A DNA stretch of 64,000 nt, from NCBI GenBank assembly GCA_021292105.1, contig CM037857.1, positions 41,888,916-41,952,915 of the forward strand, written 5' to 3'. A program made the translations under genes and the position numbers. Every line of letters begins with the position of its first letter. The stretch's first letter is position 1. This document shows, piece after piece, positions 35,201 through 50,200 of the stretch. The notes under the pieces were generated by a model, which had not been told where the DNA came from, did not search any database, and saw only the letters and a program-made list of their open reading frames with translations. This stretch comes from Anadara kagoshimensis (Eukaryota > Mollusca > Bivalvia > Arcoida > Arcidae).

Positions 35201-38200
35201 ATTGAAGGTCATTACATAAAGAGGGCCATTAGTCATTGGTATTGAAGGTCATTGCATAAAGAGGGTCATTGGTCATTGGTATTGAAGGTCATTGCATTAA
35301 GAGGTCCATTAGTCATTGGTATTGAAGGTCATTACATTAAGAGGGCCATTGGTCATTGGTACTAGTATTGAAGGTCATTGAACAAAGAGCACAATTGGTC
35401 ATTTCTTTTGAAGGTCATTGCATAAAGAGGGTCAATGGTTATTGGTTGTGAAGGTTATTGAAGGTCATTACATAAAGAGGGCCATTAGTCATTGGTATTG
35501 AAGGTCATTGCATAAAGAGGGTCATCGGTCATTGGTATTGAAGGTCATTGCATTAAGAGGTCCATTAGTCATTGGTATTGAAGGTCATTACATTAAGCGG
35601 GCCATTGGTCATTGGTACTAGTATTGAAGGTCATTAAACAAAGAGCACAATTGGTCATTTCTTTTGAAGGTCATTGCATAAAGAGGGTCAATGGTTATTG
35701 GTTGTGAAGGTTATTGCATTAAGAGGGATATTGGCACTGATATTGAAGGTTATTGCATTAAGAGGGCCATTGGTCACTGCTATTGAAGGTCATTACATAA
35801 GAGGGCCATTAGTCATTGGTATTGAAGGTCATTCATAAGAGGGTCAATGGTTATTTGTATTGAAGGTCATTGCATAAAGAGGACTGTTGGCACTGATATT
35901 GAAGGTCATTGCATAAGAGGGCCATTGGTCATCGGTATTGAAGGTCATTGCATTTAGAGGCCATTGTCATTGCTATTGAAGGTCATTGCATAAGATGGCC
36001 ACTGGTCATTGCTTTGAAGGACATTGAACCAAAGACACAATTGGTCACTTGTATGAAGGTCATTGCACAAAGAGGGCCATTGGTCATTGGTATTGAAGGT
36101 CATTGCATTAAGAGGGCCTTAGCATTGGTATTGAAGGTCATTGCATTAAAGAGGGCCACTGGTCATTAATATTGAAGGTCATTGCATAAGAGGGCCATTG
36201 GTCATTGGTATTAAGGTCATCGAATTAAGACGGTCAATGTCCACATTGCTGTAAAGGGCCATTGCTTAAAGACGACAATGGGCCATTAGTTTTGAAGTCA
36301 TTGCATAAAGAGGACAATGGCACTGAAATTGAAGGTCATTGCATAAAGAGGGTCAATGGTCATTGCTATTAAGGGTCATTGCTTAAAGAGGGTCAATGGT
36401 TATTGGATTGAAGGTACATTGCATTAAGAGGGCCATTGGTCATGGTATTGAAGGTCATTGCATTAAGAGGGCCATTGGTCATTGGTGTTGAGGGTGATTG
36501 CATTAAGAGGGCATTGGTCATTGGTATTGAAGGTCATTTAAACAAAGAGCACCATTGGTCATTTCTATTGAAGGTCATTGCATAAAGAGGGCCATTGGTC
36601 ATTGGTATGAAGGTAATTGCATAAGAGGGCCATTGGTCATTGGTATTAAAGGTCATTGAACAAAGAGGAACATTAGCCATTTCTTTTGAAGTCATTGCAT
36701 AAAGAGGGTCAATGGTCATGGCTATTAAGGGCATTGCTTAAAGAGGACAATGGGTCACTAGTTTTGAAGGTCATTGCATAAAGAGGGTCAAAGGTCATTG
36801 CTATATTAAAGGTCATTGCATAAAAAGGACAATTGACACGATATGAAGGTCATTGCGTAAAGAGGGCCAATGGTCATTGCTATTCAGGGTCATTGCTTAA
36901 AGAGGACAATGGGCCATTAGTATTGAAGGTAATTGCATAAAGAAGGCCAATGGTCATTGTTATTAAGGGCCATTGCTTAAAGAGGACAATGGATCACTAG
37001 TTTTCAAGGTCATGCATAAAGAGGACAATTGGCACTGATATTGAAGGTCATTGCACAAAGAGGGCCCAATGGTCATTGTTATTAAGGGCCATTGCTTAAA
37101 GAGGACAATGGATCACTAGTTTGAAGGTCATTGCATAAAGAGGACAATTGGCACTGATATTGAAGGTCATTGCATAAAGAGGGTCAATGGTCATTGCTAT
37201 TAAGGGCCATTGCTTAAAGAGGACAATGGGACACTAGTTTTTAAGGTAATTGCATAAAGAGAACAATTGACACTCATATTGAAGGTCATTGCATAAAGAG
37301 GGTCAATGGTCATTGCTGTAAAGGGCCATTGCCTAAAGAGGACTATGGGTCATTAGTTTTGAAGGTCATTGCATAAAGAGACAATTGGCACTGATATGGA
37401 AGTTCATTGCATAAAGAGGGTCAATGGTCATTGCTATTAACGACCATTGCTTAAAGAGGACAATAGATCACTAGTTTTCAAGGTCATTGCATAAAGAGGA
37501 CAATTGACACTGATATTGAAGGTCATTGCATAAAGAGGGTCAATGGTCACTGCTATTAAGGATCATTGCTTAAAAAGGACAATGGGTCACTAGTTTTCAA
37601 TGCATAAAGAGGACAATTGTCACTGGTATTGAAGGTCATTACATAAAGAGGGCCATTGGTCATTGCTATTAAGGGGCATTGCTTAAAGAGGACAATGGGT
37701 CACTAGTTTTCAAGGCCATTGCATAAAGAGGGCTATTGTCACTGGTAGTGAAGGTCATTACATAAAGAGGGCCATTGGTCATTGGTATTGAAGGTCATTG
37801 CATTAAGAGGGCCATTGGCCATTGGTATTGAAGGTCATTGCATTAAGAGGGCAATTTGACATTGGTATTAAGAGTCATTGCATTAAGAGGGCCATTGATC
37901 ATTGGTATTGAAGGTCATCGAACAAAGAGGACCATTGGCCATTTCTTTTGAAGGTCATTGCATAAGAGGACAATTGGCATTGGTATTGAAGGTAATTGCA
38001 TTAAGAGGGCCATTAGTCATTGGTATTGAAGGTCATTGCATTAAGAGGGCCATTGGTCATTGGTATTGAAGGTCATTGCATTAAGAGGACCATTGGTCAT
38101 TGTATTGAAGGTCATTGCATTAAGAGGGCCATTGGTCATTGGTATTGAAGGTCATTTAACAAAGAGCACCATTGGTCATTTCTATGAAGGTCATCGCATA

Positions 38201-41200
38201 AAGAGGACAATTGGCATTGATATTGAAGGTAATTGCATTAAGAGGGCCATTGGTCATTGATATTGAAGGTCATTGCATTAGGAGGGCAATTGGTCATTGC
38301 TATTAAGGGTCATTGCTTAAAGAGGACAATGGGTCATTAGTTTTGAAGGCCATTGCATAAAGAGGGCTATTGTCACTGGTATTGAAGGTCATTACATAAA
38401 GAGGGCCATTGGTCATTGGTATTAAGGGTCATTGCATTAAGAGGGCCACTGGTCATTGTTTTTGAAGGTCATTGAACAAAGAGCACAATTGGTCACTTGT
38501 GTTTGAAGGTCATTGCATAAAGAGGGTCAATGGTTATTGGTATTGAAGGTCATTTGCATAAAAAGGACTGTTGGCACTGATATTGAAGGTCATTACATAA
38601 AGAGGGTCAATGGTTATTGGTATTGAAGGTCATTACATAACGAGGGCCATTAGTCATTGGTATGAAGGTCATTGCATAAAGAGGGTCAATGGTTATTGGA
38701 ATGAAGGTCATTGCATTAAGAGGGCCATTGGTCATTGGTATTGAAGGTCATTGCATTAAGAGGGCCATTGGTCATTGGTGTTGAGGGTGATTGCATTAAG
38801 AGGGCCATTGGTCATTGGTATTGAAGGTCATTTAACAAAGAGCACCATTGGTCATTTCTATTGAAGGTCATTGCATAAAGAGGGCCATTGGTCATTGGTA
38901 TTGAAGGTAATTGCATTAAGAGGGCCATTGGTCATTGGTATTGAAAGTCATTGAACAAAGAGGAACATTAGCCATTTCTTTTGAAGGTCATTGCATAAAG
39001 AGGGTCAATGGTTATTGGAATTGAAGGTCATTGCATTAAGAGGGCCATTGGTCATTGGTATTGAAGGTCATTACATAAAGAAGGCCATTAGTCATTGGTA
39101 TTGAAGGTCATTGCATAAAGAGGGTCATTGGTCATGGTATTGAAGGTCATTGTATAAAGAGGGGCATTGGTCATTGTAATTGAAGGTCATTACATAAAGA
39201 AGGCCATTAGTCATTGGTATTGAAGGTCATTGCATTAAGAGGGCCATTGGTCATTAATATTGAAGGTCATTGCATTAAGAGGGTCAATGGTCATTGCTGT
39301 AAAGGGCCATTGCTTAAAAACGACAATGGGTCATTAGTGTTGAAAGTCATTGCTTAAAGAGGACAATTGGCACTGATATTGAAGGTCATGCATAAAGAGG
39401 GTCAATGGTCATTGCTATTAAGGGTCATTGCTTAAAGAGGACATGGGTCATTAGTTTTGAAGGCCATTGCATAAAGAGGGCTATTGTCACTGGTATTAAA
39501 GGTCAATACTTAAAGAGGGCCATTGGTCATTGGTATTAAGGGTCATTTGCATTAAGAGGGCCACTAGTCATTGTTTTTGAAGGTCATTGAACAAAGAGCA
39601 CAATTGGTCACTTGTGTTGAAGGTCATTGCATAAAGAGGGTCAATGGTTATTGGTATTGAAGGTCATTTGCATAAAAAGGACTGTTGGCACTGATATTGA
39701 AGGTCATTACATAAAGAGGGTAAATGGTTATTGGTATTGAAGGTCATTACATAAAGAGGGCCATTAGTCATTGGTATTGAAGGTCATTGCATAAAGAGGG
39801 TCATTGGTCATTGGTATTGAAGGTCATTGCATTAAGAGGTCCATTAGTCATTGGTATTGAAGGTCATTACATTAAGCGGGCCATTGGTCATTGGTACTAG
39901 TATTGAAGGTCATTAAACAAAGAGCACAATTGGTCATTTCTTTTGAAGGTCATTGCATAAAGAGGGTCAATGGTTATTGGTTGTGAAGGTTATTGCATTA
40001 AGAGGGATATTGGCACTGATATTGAAGGTTATTGCATTAAGAGGGCCATTGGTCACTGCTATTGAAGGTCATTACATAAAGAGGGCCATTAGTCATTGGT
40101 ATTGAAGGTCATTCCAATAAGAGGGTCAATGGTTATTTGTATTGAAGGTCATTGCATAAAGAGGACTGTTGGCACTGATATTGAAGGTCATTGCATAAAG
40201 AGGGCCATTGGTCATCGGTATTGAAGGTCATTGCATTCAGAGGGCCATTGGTCATTGCTATTGAAGGTCATTGCATTAAGATGGCCACTGGTCATTGCTT
40301 TTGAAGGACATTGAACAAAGAGCACAATTGGTCACTTGTATTGAAGGTCATTGCACAAAGAGGGCCATTGGTCATTGGTATTGAAGGTCATTGCATTAAG
40401 AGGGCCATTAGTCATTGGTATTGAAGGTCATTGCATTAAGAGGGCCACTGGTCATTAATATTGAAGGTCATTGCATTAAGAGGGCCATTGGTCATTGGTA
40501 TTAAAGGTCATCGAATTAAGACGGTCAATGGTCATTGCTGTAAAGGGCCATTGCTTAAAGACGACAATGGGCCATTAGTTTTGAAGGTCATTGCATAAAG
40601 AGGACAATTGGCACTGAAATTGAAGGTCATTGCATAAAGAGGGTCAATGGTCATTGCTATTAAGGGTCATTGCTTAAAGAGGGTCAATGGTTATTGGAAT
40701 TGAAGGTCATTGCATTAAGAGGGCCATTGGTCATTGGTATTGAAGGTCATTGCATTAAGAGGGCCATTGGTCATTGGTGTTGAGGGTGATTGCATTAAGA
40801 GGGCCATTAGTCATTGGTATTGAAGGTCTTTTAACAAAGAGCACCATTGGTCATTTCTATTGAAGGTCATTGCATAAAGAGGGCCATTGGTCATGGTATT
40901 GAAGGTAATTGCATTAAGAGGGCCATTGGTCATTGGTATTGAAGGTCATTGAACAAAGAGGAACATTAGCCATTTTTTGAAGGTCATTGCATAAAGAGGG
41001 TCAATGGTTATTGGAATTGAAGGTCATTGCATTAAGAGGGCCATTGGTCATTGGTATTGAAGGTCATTACATAAAGAAGGCCATTAGTCATTGGTATTGA
41101 AGGTCATTGCATAAAGAGGGGCATTGGTCATTGGTATTGAAGGTCATTGCATAAAAAGGGGCATTGGTCATTGTAATTGAAGGTCATTACATAAAGAAGG

Positions 41201-44200
41201 CCATTAGGCATTGGTATTGAAGGTCATTGCATTAAGAGGGCCATTGGTCATTAATATTGAAGGTCATTGCATTAAGAGGGTCAATGGTCATTGCTGTAAA
41301 GGGCCATTGCTTAAAGACGACAATGGGCCATTAGTGTTGAAAGTCATTGCTTAAAGAGGACAATTGGCACTGATATTGAAGGTCATTGCATAAAGAGGGT
41401 CAATGGTCATTGCTATTAAGGGTCATTGCTTAAAGAGGACAATGGGTCATTAGTTTTGAAGGCCATTGCATAAAGAGGGCTATTCTCACTGGTATTAAAG
41501 GTCAATACTTAAAGAGGGCCATTGGTCATTGGTATTAAGGGTCATTGCATTAAGAGGGCCACTAGTCATTGTTTTTGAAGGTCATTGAACAAAGAGCACA
41601 TTTGGTCACTTGTGTTGAAGGTCATTGCATAAATAGGGTCAATGGTTATTGGTATTGAAGGTCATTTGCATAAAACGGACTGTTGGCACTGATATTGAAG
41701 GTCATTACATAAAGAGGGTCAATGGTTATTGGTATTGAAGGTCATTACATAAAGAGGGCCATTAGTCATTGGTATTGAAGGTCATTGCATAAAGAGGGTC
41801 ATTGGTCATTGGTATTGAAGGTCATTGCATTAAGAGGTCCATTAGTCATTGGTATTGAAGGTCATTACATTAAGAGGGCCATTGGTCATTGGTACTAGTA
41901 TTGAAGGTCATTGAACAAAAGAGCACAATTGGTCATTTCTTTTGAAGGTCATTGCATAAAGAGGGTCAATGGTTATTGGTTGTGAAGGTTATTGAAGGTC
42001 ATTACATAAAGAGGGCCATTAGTCATTGGTATTGAAGGTCATTGCATAAAGAGGGTCATCGGTCATTGGTATTGAAGGTCATTGCATTAAGAGGTCCATT
42101 AGTCATTGGTATTGAAGGTCATTACATTAAGCGGGCCATTGGTCATTGGTACTAGTATTGAAGGTCATTAAACAAAGAGCACAATTGGTCATTTCTTTTG
42201 AAGGTCATTGCATAAAGAGGGTCAATGGTTATTGGTTGTGAAGGTTATTGCATTAAGAGGGATATTGGCACTGATATTGAAGGTTATTGCATTAAGAGGG
42301 CCATTGGTCACTGCTATTGGAGGTCATTACATAAAGAGGGCCATTAGTCATTGGTATTGAAGGTCATTCCATTAAGAGGGTCAATGGTTATTTGTATTGA
42401 AGGTCATTGCATAAAGAGGACTGTTGGCACTGATATTGAAGGTCATTGCATAAAGAGGGCCATTGGTCATCGGTATTGAAGGTCATTGCATTTAGAGGGC
42501 CATTGGTCATTGCTATTGAAGGTCATTGCATTAAGATGGCCAACTGGTCATTGCTTTGAAGGACATTGAACAAAGAGCACAATTGGTCACTTGTATTGAA
42601 GGTCATTGCACAAAGAGGGCATTGGTCATTGGTATTGAAGGTCATTGCATTAAGAGGGCCATTAGTCATTGGTATTGAAGGTCATTGCATTAAGAGGGCC
42701 ACTGGTCATTAATATTGAAGGTCATGCATTAAGAGGCCATTGGTCATTGGTATTAAAGGTCATCGAATAAGACGGTCAATGGTCATTGCTGTAAAGGGCC
42801 ATTGCTTAAAGACGACAATGGGCCATTGTTTGAAGGTCATTGCATAAGAGGACAATTGGCACTGAAATTGAAGGTCATTGCATAAAGAGGGTCAATGGTC
42901 ATTGCTATTAAGGGTCATTGCTTAAAGAGGGTCAATGGTTATTGGAATTGAAGGTCATTGCATTAAGAGGGCCATTGGTCATTGTATTGAAGGTCATTGC
43001 ATTAAGAGGGCCATTGGTCATTGGTGTTGAGGGTGATTGCATTAAGAGGGCCATTGGTCATTGGTATTGAAGGTCATTTAACAAAGAGCACCATTGGTCA
43101 TTTCTATTGAAGGTCATTGCATAAAGAGGGCCATTGGTCATTGGTATTGAAGGTAATTGCATTAAGAGGGCCATTGGTCATTGGTATTGAAGGTCATTGA
43201 ACAAAGAGGAACATTAGCCATTTCTTTTGAAGGTCATTGCATAAAGAGGGTCAATGGTTATTGGAATTGAAGGTCATTGCATTAAGAGGGCCATTGGTCA
43301 TTGGTATTGAAGGTCATTACATAAAGAAGGCCATTAGTCATTGGTATTGAAGGTCATTGCATAAAGAGGGTCATTGGTCATTGGTATTGAAGGTCATTGC
43401 ATAAAAAGGGGCATTGGTCATTGTAATTGAAGGTCATTACATAAAGAAGGCCATTAGGCATTGGTATTGAAGGTCATTGCATTAAGAGGGCCATTGGTCA
43501 TTAATATTGAAGGTCATTGCATTAAGAGGGTCAATGGTCATTGCTGTAAAGGGCCATTGCTTAAAAACGACAATGGGTCATTAGTGTTGAAAGTCATTGC
43601 TTAAAGAGGACAATTGGCACTGATATTGAAGGTCATTGCATAAAGAGGGTCAATGGTCATTGCTATTAAGGGTCATTGCTTAAAGAGGACAATGGGTCAT
43701 TAGTTTTGAAGGCCATTGCATAAAGAGGGCTATTGTCACTGGTATTAAAGGTCAATACTTAAAGAGGGCCATTGGTCATTGGTATTAAGGGTCATTGCAT
43801 TAAGAGGGCCACTAGTCATTGTTTTTGAAGGTCATTGAACAAAGAGCACAATTGGTCACTTGTGTTGAAGGTCATTGCATAAAGAGGGTCAATGGTTATT
43901 GGTATTGAAGGTCATTTGCATAAAAAGGACTGTTGGCACTGATATTGAAGGTCATTACATAAAGAGGGTAAATGGTTATTGGTATTGAAGGTCATTACAT
44001 AAAGAGGGCCATTAGTCATTGGTATTGAAGGTCATTGCATAAAGAGGGTCATTGGTCATTGGTATTGAAGGTCATTGCATTAAGAGGTCCATTAGTCATT
44101 GGTATTGAAGGTCATTACATTAAGGGCCATTGGTCATTGGTACTAGTATTGAAGGTCATTAAACAAAGAGCACAATTGGTCATTTCTTTTGAAGGTCATT

Positions 44201-47200
44201 GCATAAAGAGGGTCAATGGTTATTGGTTGTGAAGGTTATTGCATTAAGAGGGATATTGGCACTGATATTGAAGGTTATTGCATTAAGAGGGCATTGGTCA
44301 CTGCTATTGAAGGTCATTACATAAAGAGGGCCATTAGTCATTGGTATTGAAGGTCATTCCAATAAGAGGGTCAATGGTTATTTGTATTGAAGGTCATTGC
44401 ATAAAGAGGACTGTTGGCACTGATATTGAAGGTCATTGCATAAAGAGGGCCATTGGTCATCGGTATTGAAGGTCATTGCATTCAGAGGGCCATTGGTCAT
44501 TGCTATTGAAGGTCATTGCATTAAGATGGCCACTGGTCATTGCTTTTGAAGGACATTGAACAAAGAGCACAATTGGTCACTTGTATTGAAGGTCATTGCA
44601 CAAAGAGGGCCATTGGTCATTGGTATGAAGGTCATTGCATTAAGAGGGCCATTAGTCATTGGTATTGAAGGTCATTGCATTAAGAGGGCCACTGGTCATT
44701 AATATTGAAGGTCATTGCATTAAGAGGGCCATTGGTCATTGGTATTAAAGGTCATCGAATTAAGACGGTCAATGGTCATTGCTGTAAAGGGCCATTGCTT
44801 AAAGACGACAATGGGCCATTAGTTTTGAAGGTCATTGCATAAAGAGGACAATTGGCACTGAAATTGAAGGTCATTGCATAAAGAGGGTCAATGGTCATTG
44901 CTATTAAGGGTCATTGCTTAAAGAGGGTCAATGGTTATTGGAATTGAAGGTCATTGCATTAAGAGGGCCATTGGTCATTGGTATTGAAGGTCATTGCATT
45001 AAGAGGGCCATTGGTCATTGGTGTTGAGGGTGATTGCATTAAGAGGGCCATTAGTCATTGGTATTGAAGGTCTTTTAACAAAGAGCACCATTGGTCATTT
45101 CTATTGAAGGTCATTGCATAAAGAGGGCCATTGGTCATTGGTATTGAAGGTAATTGCATTAAGAGGGCCATTGGTCATTGGTATTGAAGGTCATTGAACA
45201 AAGAGGAACATTAGCCATTTCTTTTGAAGGTCATTGCATAAAGAGGGTCAATGGTTATTGGAATTGAAGGTCATTGCATTAAGAGGGCCATTGGTCATTG
45301 GTATTGAAGGTCATTACATAAAGAAGGCCATTAGTCATTGGTATTGAAGGTCATTGCATAAAGAGGGCATTGGTCATTGGTATTGAAGGTCATTGCATAA
45401 AAAGGGGCATTGGTCATTGTAATTGAAGGTCATTACATAAAGAAGGCCATTAGGCATTGGTATTGAAGGTCATTGCATTAAGAGGGCCATTGGTCATTAA
45501 TATTGAAGGTCATTGCATTAAGAGGGTCAATGGTCATTGCTGTAAAGGGCCATTGCTTAAAGACGACAATGGGCCATTAGTGTTGAAAGTCATTGCTTAA
45601 AGAGGACAATTGGCACTGATATTGAAGGTCATTGCATAAAGAGGGTCAATGGTCATTGCTATTAAGGGTCATTGCTTAAAGAGGACAATGGGTCATTAGT
45701 TTTGAAGGCCATTGCATAAAGAGGGCTATTCTCACTGGTATTAAAGGTCAATACTTAAAGAGGGCCATTGGTCATTGGTATTAAGGGTCATTGCATTAAG
45801 AGGGCCACTAGTCATTGTTTTTGAAGGTCATTGAACAAAGAGCACATTTGGTCACTTGTGTTGAAGGTCATTGCATAAATAGGGTCAATGGTTATTGGTA
45901 TTGAAGGTCATTTGCATAAAACGGACTGTTGGCACTGATATTGAAGGTCATTACATAAAGAGGGTCAATGGTTATTGGTATTGAAGGTCATTACATAAAG
46001 AGGGCCATTAGTCATTGGTATTGAAGGTCATTGCATAAAGAGGGTCATTGGTCATTGGTATTGAAGGTCATTGCATTAAGAGGTCCATTAGTCATTGGTA
46101 TTGAAGGTCATTACATTAAGAGGGCCATTGGTCATTGGTACTAGTATTGAAGGTCATTGAACAAAGAGCACAATTGGTCATTTCTTTTGAAGGTCATTGC
46201 ATAAAGAGGGTCAATGGTTATTGGTTGTGAAGGTTATTGAAGGTCATTACATAAAGAGGGCCATTAGTCATTGGTATTGAAGGTCATTGCATAAAGAGGG
46301 TCATCGGTCATTGGTATTGAAGGTCATTGCATTAAGAGGTCCATTAGTCATTGGTATTGAAGGTCATTACATTAAGCGGGCCATTGGTCATTGGTACTAG
46401 TATTGAAGGTCATTAAACAAAGAGCACAATTGGTCATTTCTTTTGAAGGTCATTGCATAAAGAGGGTCAATGGTTATTGGTTGTGAAGGTTATTGCATTA
46501 AGAGGGATATTGGCACTGATATTGAAGGTTATTGCATTAAGAGGGCCATTGGTCACTGCTATTGAGGTCATTACATAAAGAGGGCCATTAGTCATTGGTA
46601 TTGAAGGTCATTCCATTAAGAGGGTCAATGGTTATTTGTATTGAAGGTCATTGCATAAAGAGGACTGTTGGCACTGATATTGAAGGTCATTGCATAAAGA
46701 GGGCCATTGGTCATCGGTATTGAAGGTCATTGCATTTAGAGGGCCATTGGTCATTGCTATTGAAGGTCATTGCATTAAGATGGCCACTGGTCATTGCTTT
46801 TGAAGGACATTGAACAAAGAGCACAATTGGTCACTTGTATTGAAGGTCATTGCACAAAGAGGGCCATTGGTCATTGGTATTGAAGGTCATTGCATTAAGA
46901 GGGCCATTAGTCATTGGTATTGAAGGTCATTGCATTAAGAGGGCCACTGGTCATTAATATTGAAGGTCATTGCATTAAGAGGGCCATTGGTCATTGGTAT
47001 TAAAGGTCATCGAATTAAGACGGTCAATGGTCATTGCTGTAAAGGGCCATTGCTTAAAGACGACAATGGGCCATTAGTTTTGAAGGTCATTGCATAAAGA
47101 GGACAATTGGCACTGAAATTGAAGGTCATTGCATAAAGAGGGTCAATGGTCATTGCTATTAAGGGTCATTGCTTAAAGAGGGTCAATGGTTATTGGAATT

Positions 47201-50200
47201 GAAGGTCATTGCATTAAGAGGGCCATTGGTCATTGGTATTGAAGGTCATTGCATTAAGAGGGCCATTGGTCATTGGTGTTGAGGGTGATTGCATTAAGAG
47301 GGCCATTGGTCATTGTATTGAAGGTCATTTAACAAAGAGCACCATTGGTCATTTCTATTGAAGGTCATTGCATAAAGAGGGCCATTGGTCATTGGTATTG
47401 AAGGTAATTGCATTAAGAGAGCCATTGGTCATTGGTATTGAAGGTCATTGAACAAAGAGGAACATTAGCCATTTCTTTTGAAGGTCATTGCATAAAGAGG
47501 GTCAATGGTTATTGGAATTGAAGGTCATTGCATTAAGAGGGCCATTGGTCATTGGTATTGAAGGTCATTACATAAAGAAGGCCATTAGTCATTGGTATTG
47601 AAGGTCATTGCATAAAGAGGGTCATTGGTCATTGGTATTGAAGGTCATTGCATAAAAGGGGCATTGGTCATTGTAATTGAAGGTCATTACATAAAGAAGG
47701 CCATTAGGCATTGGTATTGAAGGTCATTGCATTAAGAGGGCCATTGGTCATTAATATTGAAGGTCATTGCATTAAGAGGGTCAATGGTCATTGCTGTAAA
47801 GGGCCATTGCTTAAAAACGACAATGGGTCATTAGTGTTGAAAGTCATTGCTTAAAGAGGACAATTGGCACTGATATTGAAGGTCATTGCATAAAGAGGGT
47901 CAATGGTCATTGCTATTAAGGGTCATTGCTTAAAGAGGACAATGGGTCATTAGTTTTGAAGGCCATTGCATAAAGAGGGCTATTGTCACTGGTATTAAAG
48001 GTCAATACTTAAAGAGGGCCATTGGTCATTGGTATTAAGGGTCATTGCATTAAGAGGGCCACTAGTCATTGTTTTTGAAGGTCATTGAACAAAGAGCACA
48101 ATTGGTCATTGTGTTGAAGGTCATTGCATAAATAGGGTCAATGGTTATTGGTATTGAAGGTCATTTGCATAAAAAGGACTGTTGGCACTGATATTGAAGG
48201 TCATTACATAAAGAGGGTCAATGGTTATTGGTATTGAAGGTCATTACATAAAGAGGGCCATTAGTCATTGGTATTGAAGGTCATTGCATAAAGAGGGTCA
48301 TTGGTCATTGGTATTGAAGGTCATTGCATTAAGAGGTCCATTATTCATTGGTATTGAAGGTCATTACATTAAGAGGGCCATTGGTCATTGGTACTAGTAT
48401 TGAAGGTCATTGAACAAAGAGCACAATTGGTCATTCTTTTGAAGGTCATTGCATAAAGAGGGTCAATGGTTATTGGTTGTGAAGGTTATTGAAGGTCATT
48501 ACATAAAGAGGGCCATTAGTCATTGGTATTGAAGGTCATTGCATAAAGAGGGTCATTGGTCATTGGTATTGAAGGTCATTGCATTAAGAGGTCCATTAGT
48601 CATTGGTATTGAAGGTCATTACATTAAGCGGGCCATTGGTCATTGGTACTAGTATTGAAGGTCATTAAACAAAGAGCACAATTGGTCATTTCTTTTGAAG
48701 GTCATTGCATAAAGAGGGTCAATGGTTATTGGTTGTGAAGGTTATTGCATTAAGAGGGATATTGGCACTGATATTGAAGGTTATTGCATTAAGAGGGCCA
48801 TTGGTCACTGCTATTGAAGGTCATTACATAAAGAGGGCCATTAGTCATTGGTATTGAAGGTCATTCCATTAAGAGGGTCAATGGTTATTTGTATTGAAGG
48901 TCATTGCATAAAGAGGACTGTTGGCACTGATATTGAAGGTCATTGCATAAAGAGGGCCATTGGTCATCGGTATTGAAGGTCATTGCATTTAGAGGGCCAT
49001 TGGTCATTGCTATTGAAGGTCATTGCATTAAGATGGCCACTGGTCATTGCTTTTGAAGGACATTGAACAAAGGCACAATTGGTCACTTGTATTGAAGGTC
49101 ATTGCACAAAGAGGGCCATTGGTCATTGGTATTGAAGGTCATTGCATTAAGAGGGCCATTAGTCATTGGTATTGAAGGTCATTGCATTAAGAGGGCCACT
49201 GGTCATTAATATTGAAGGTCATTGCATTAAGAGGGCCATTGGTCATTGGTATTAAAGGTCATCGAATTAAGACGGTCAATGGCATTGCTGTAAAGGGCCA
49301 TTGCTTAAAGACGACAATGGCCATTAGTTTTGAAGGTCATTGCATAAAGAGGACAATTGGCACTGAAATTGAAGGTCATTGCATAAAGAGGGTCAATGGT
49401 CATTGCTATTAGGGTCATTGCTTAAAGAGGGTCAATGGTTATTGGAATTGAAGGTCATTGCATTAAGAGGGCCATTGGTCATTGGTATTGAAGGTCATTG
49501 CATTAAGAGGGCCATTGGTCATTGGTGTTGAGGGTGATTGCATTAAGAGGGCCATTGGTCATTGGTATTGAAGGTCATTTAACAAAGAGCACCATTGGTC
49601 ATTTCTATTGAAGGTCATTGCATAAAGAGGGCCATTGGTCATTGGTATTGAAGGTAATTGCATTAAGAGGGCCATTGGTCATTGGTATTGAAGGTCATTG
49701 AACAAAGAGGAACATTAGCCATTTCTTTTGAAGGTCATTGCATAAAGAGGGTCAATGGTCATTGCTATTAAGGGCCATTGCTTAAAGAGGACAATGGGTC
49801 ACTAGTTTTGAAGGTCATTGCATAAAGAGGGTCAAAGGTCATTGCTATTAAAGGTCATTGCATAAAAAGGACAATTGACACTGATATTGAAGGTCATTGC
49901 GTAAAGAGGGCCAATGGTCATTGCTATTCAGGGTCATTGCTTAAAGAGGACAATGGGCCATTAGTATTGAAGGTAATTGCATAAAGAGGGCCAATGGTCA
50001 TTGTTATTAAGGGCCATTGCTTAAAGAGGACAATGGATCACTAGTTTTCAAGGTCATTGCATAAAGAGGACAATTGGCACTGATTTGAAGGTCATTGCAC
50101 AAAGAGGGCCAATGGTCATTGTTATTAAGGGCCATTGCTTAAAGAGGACAATGGATCACTAGTTTTGAAGGTCATTGCATAAAGATGACAATTGGCACTG

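Noticed and set aside
35948..49412. Plus-strand frames with repeated VIALRGPLVIGIEGHCIKR-like peptides in the 40-bp satellite.
   Set aside because: They arise from cycling of the 40-bp unit through three frames. They are short, interrupted and without any protein signature.
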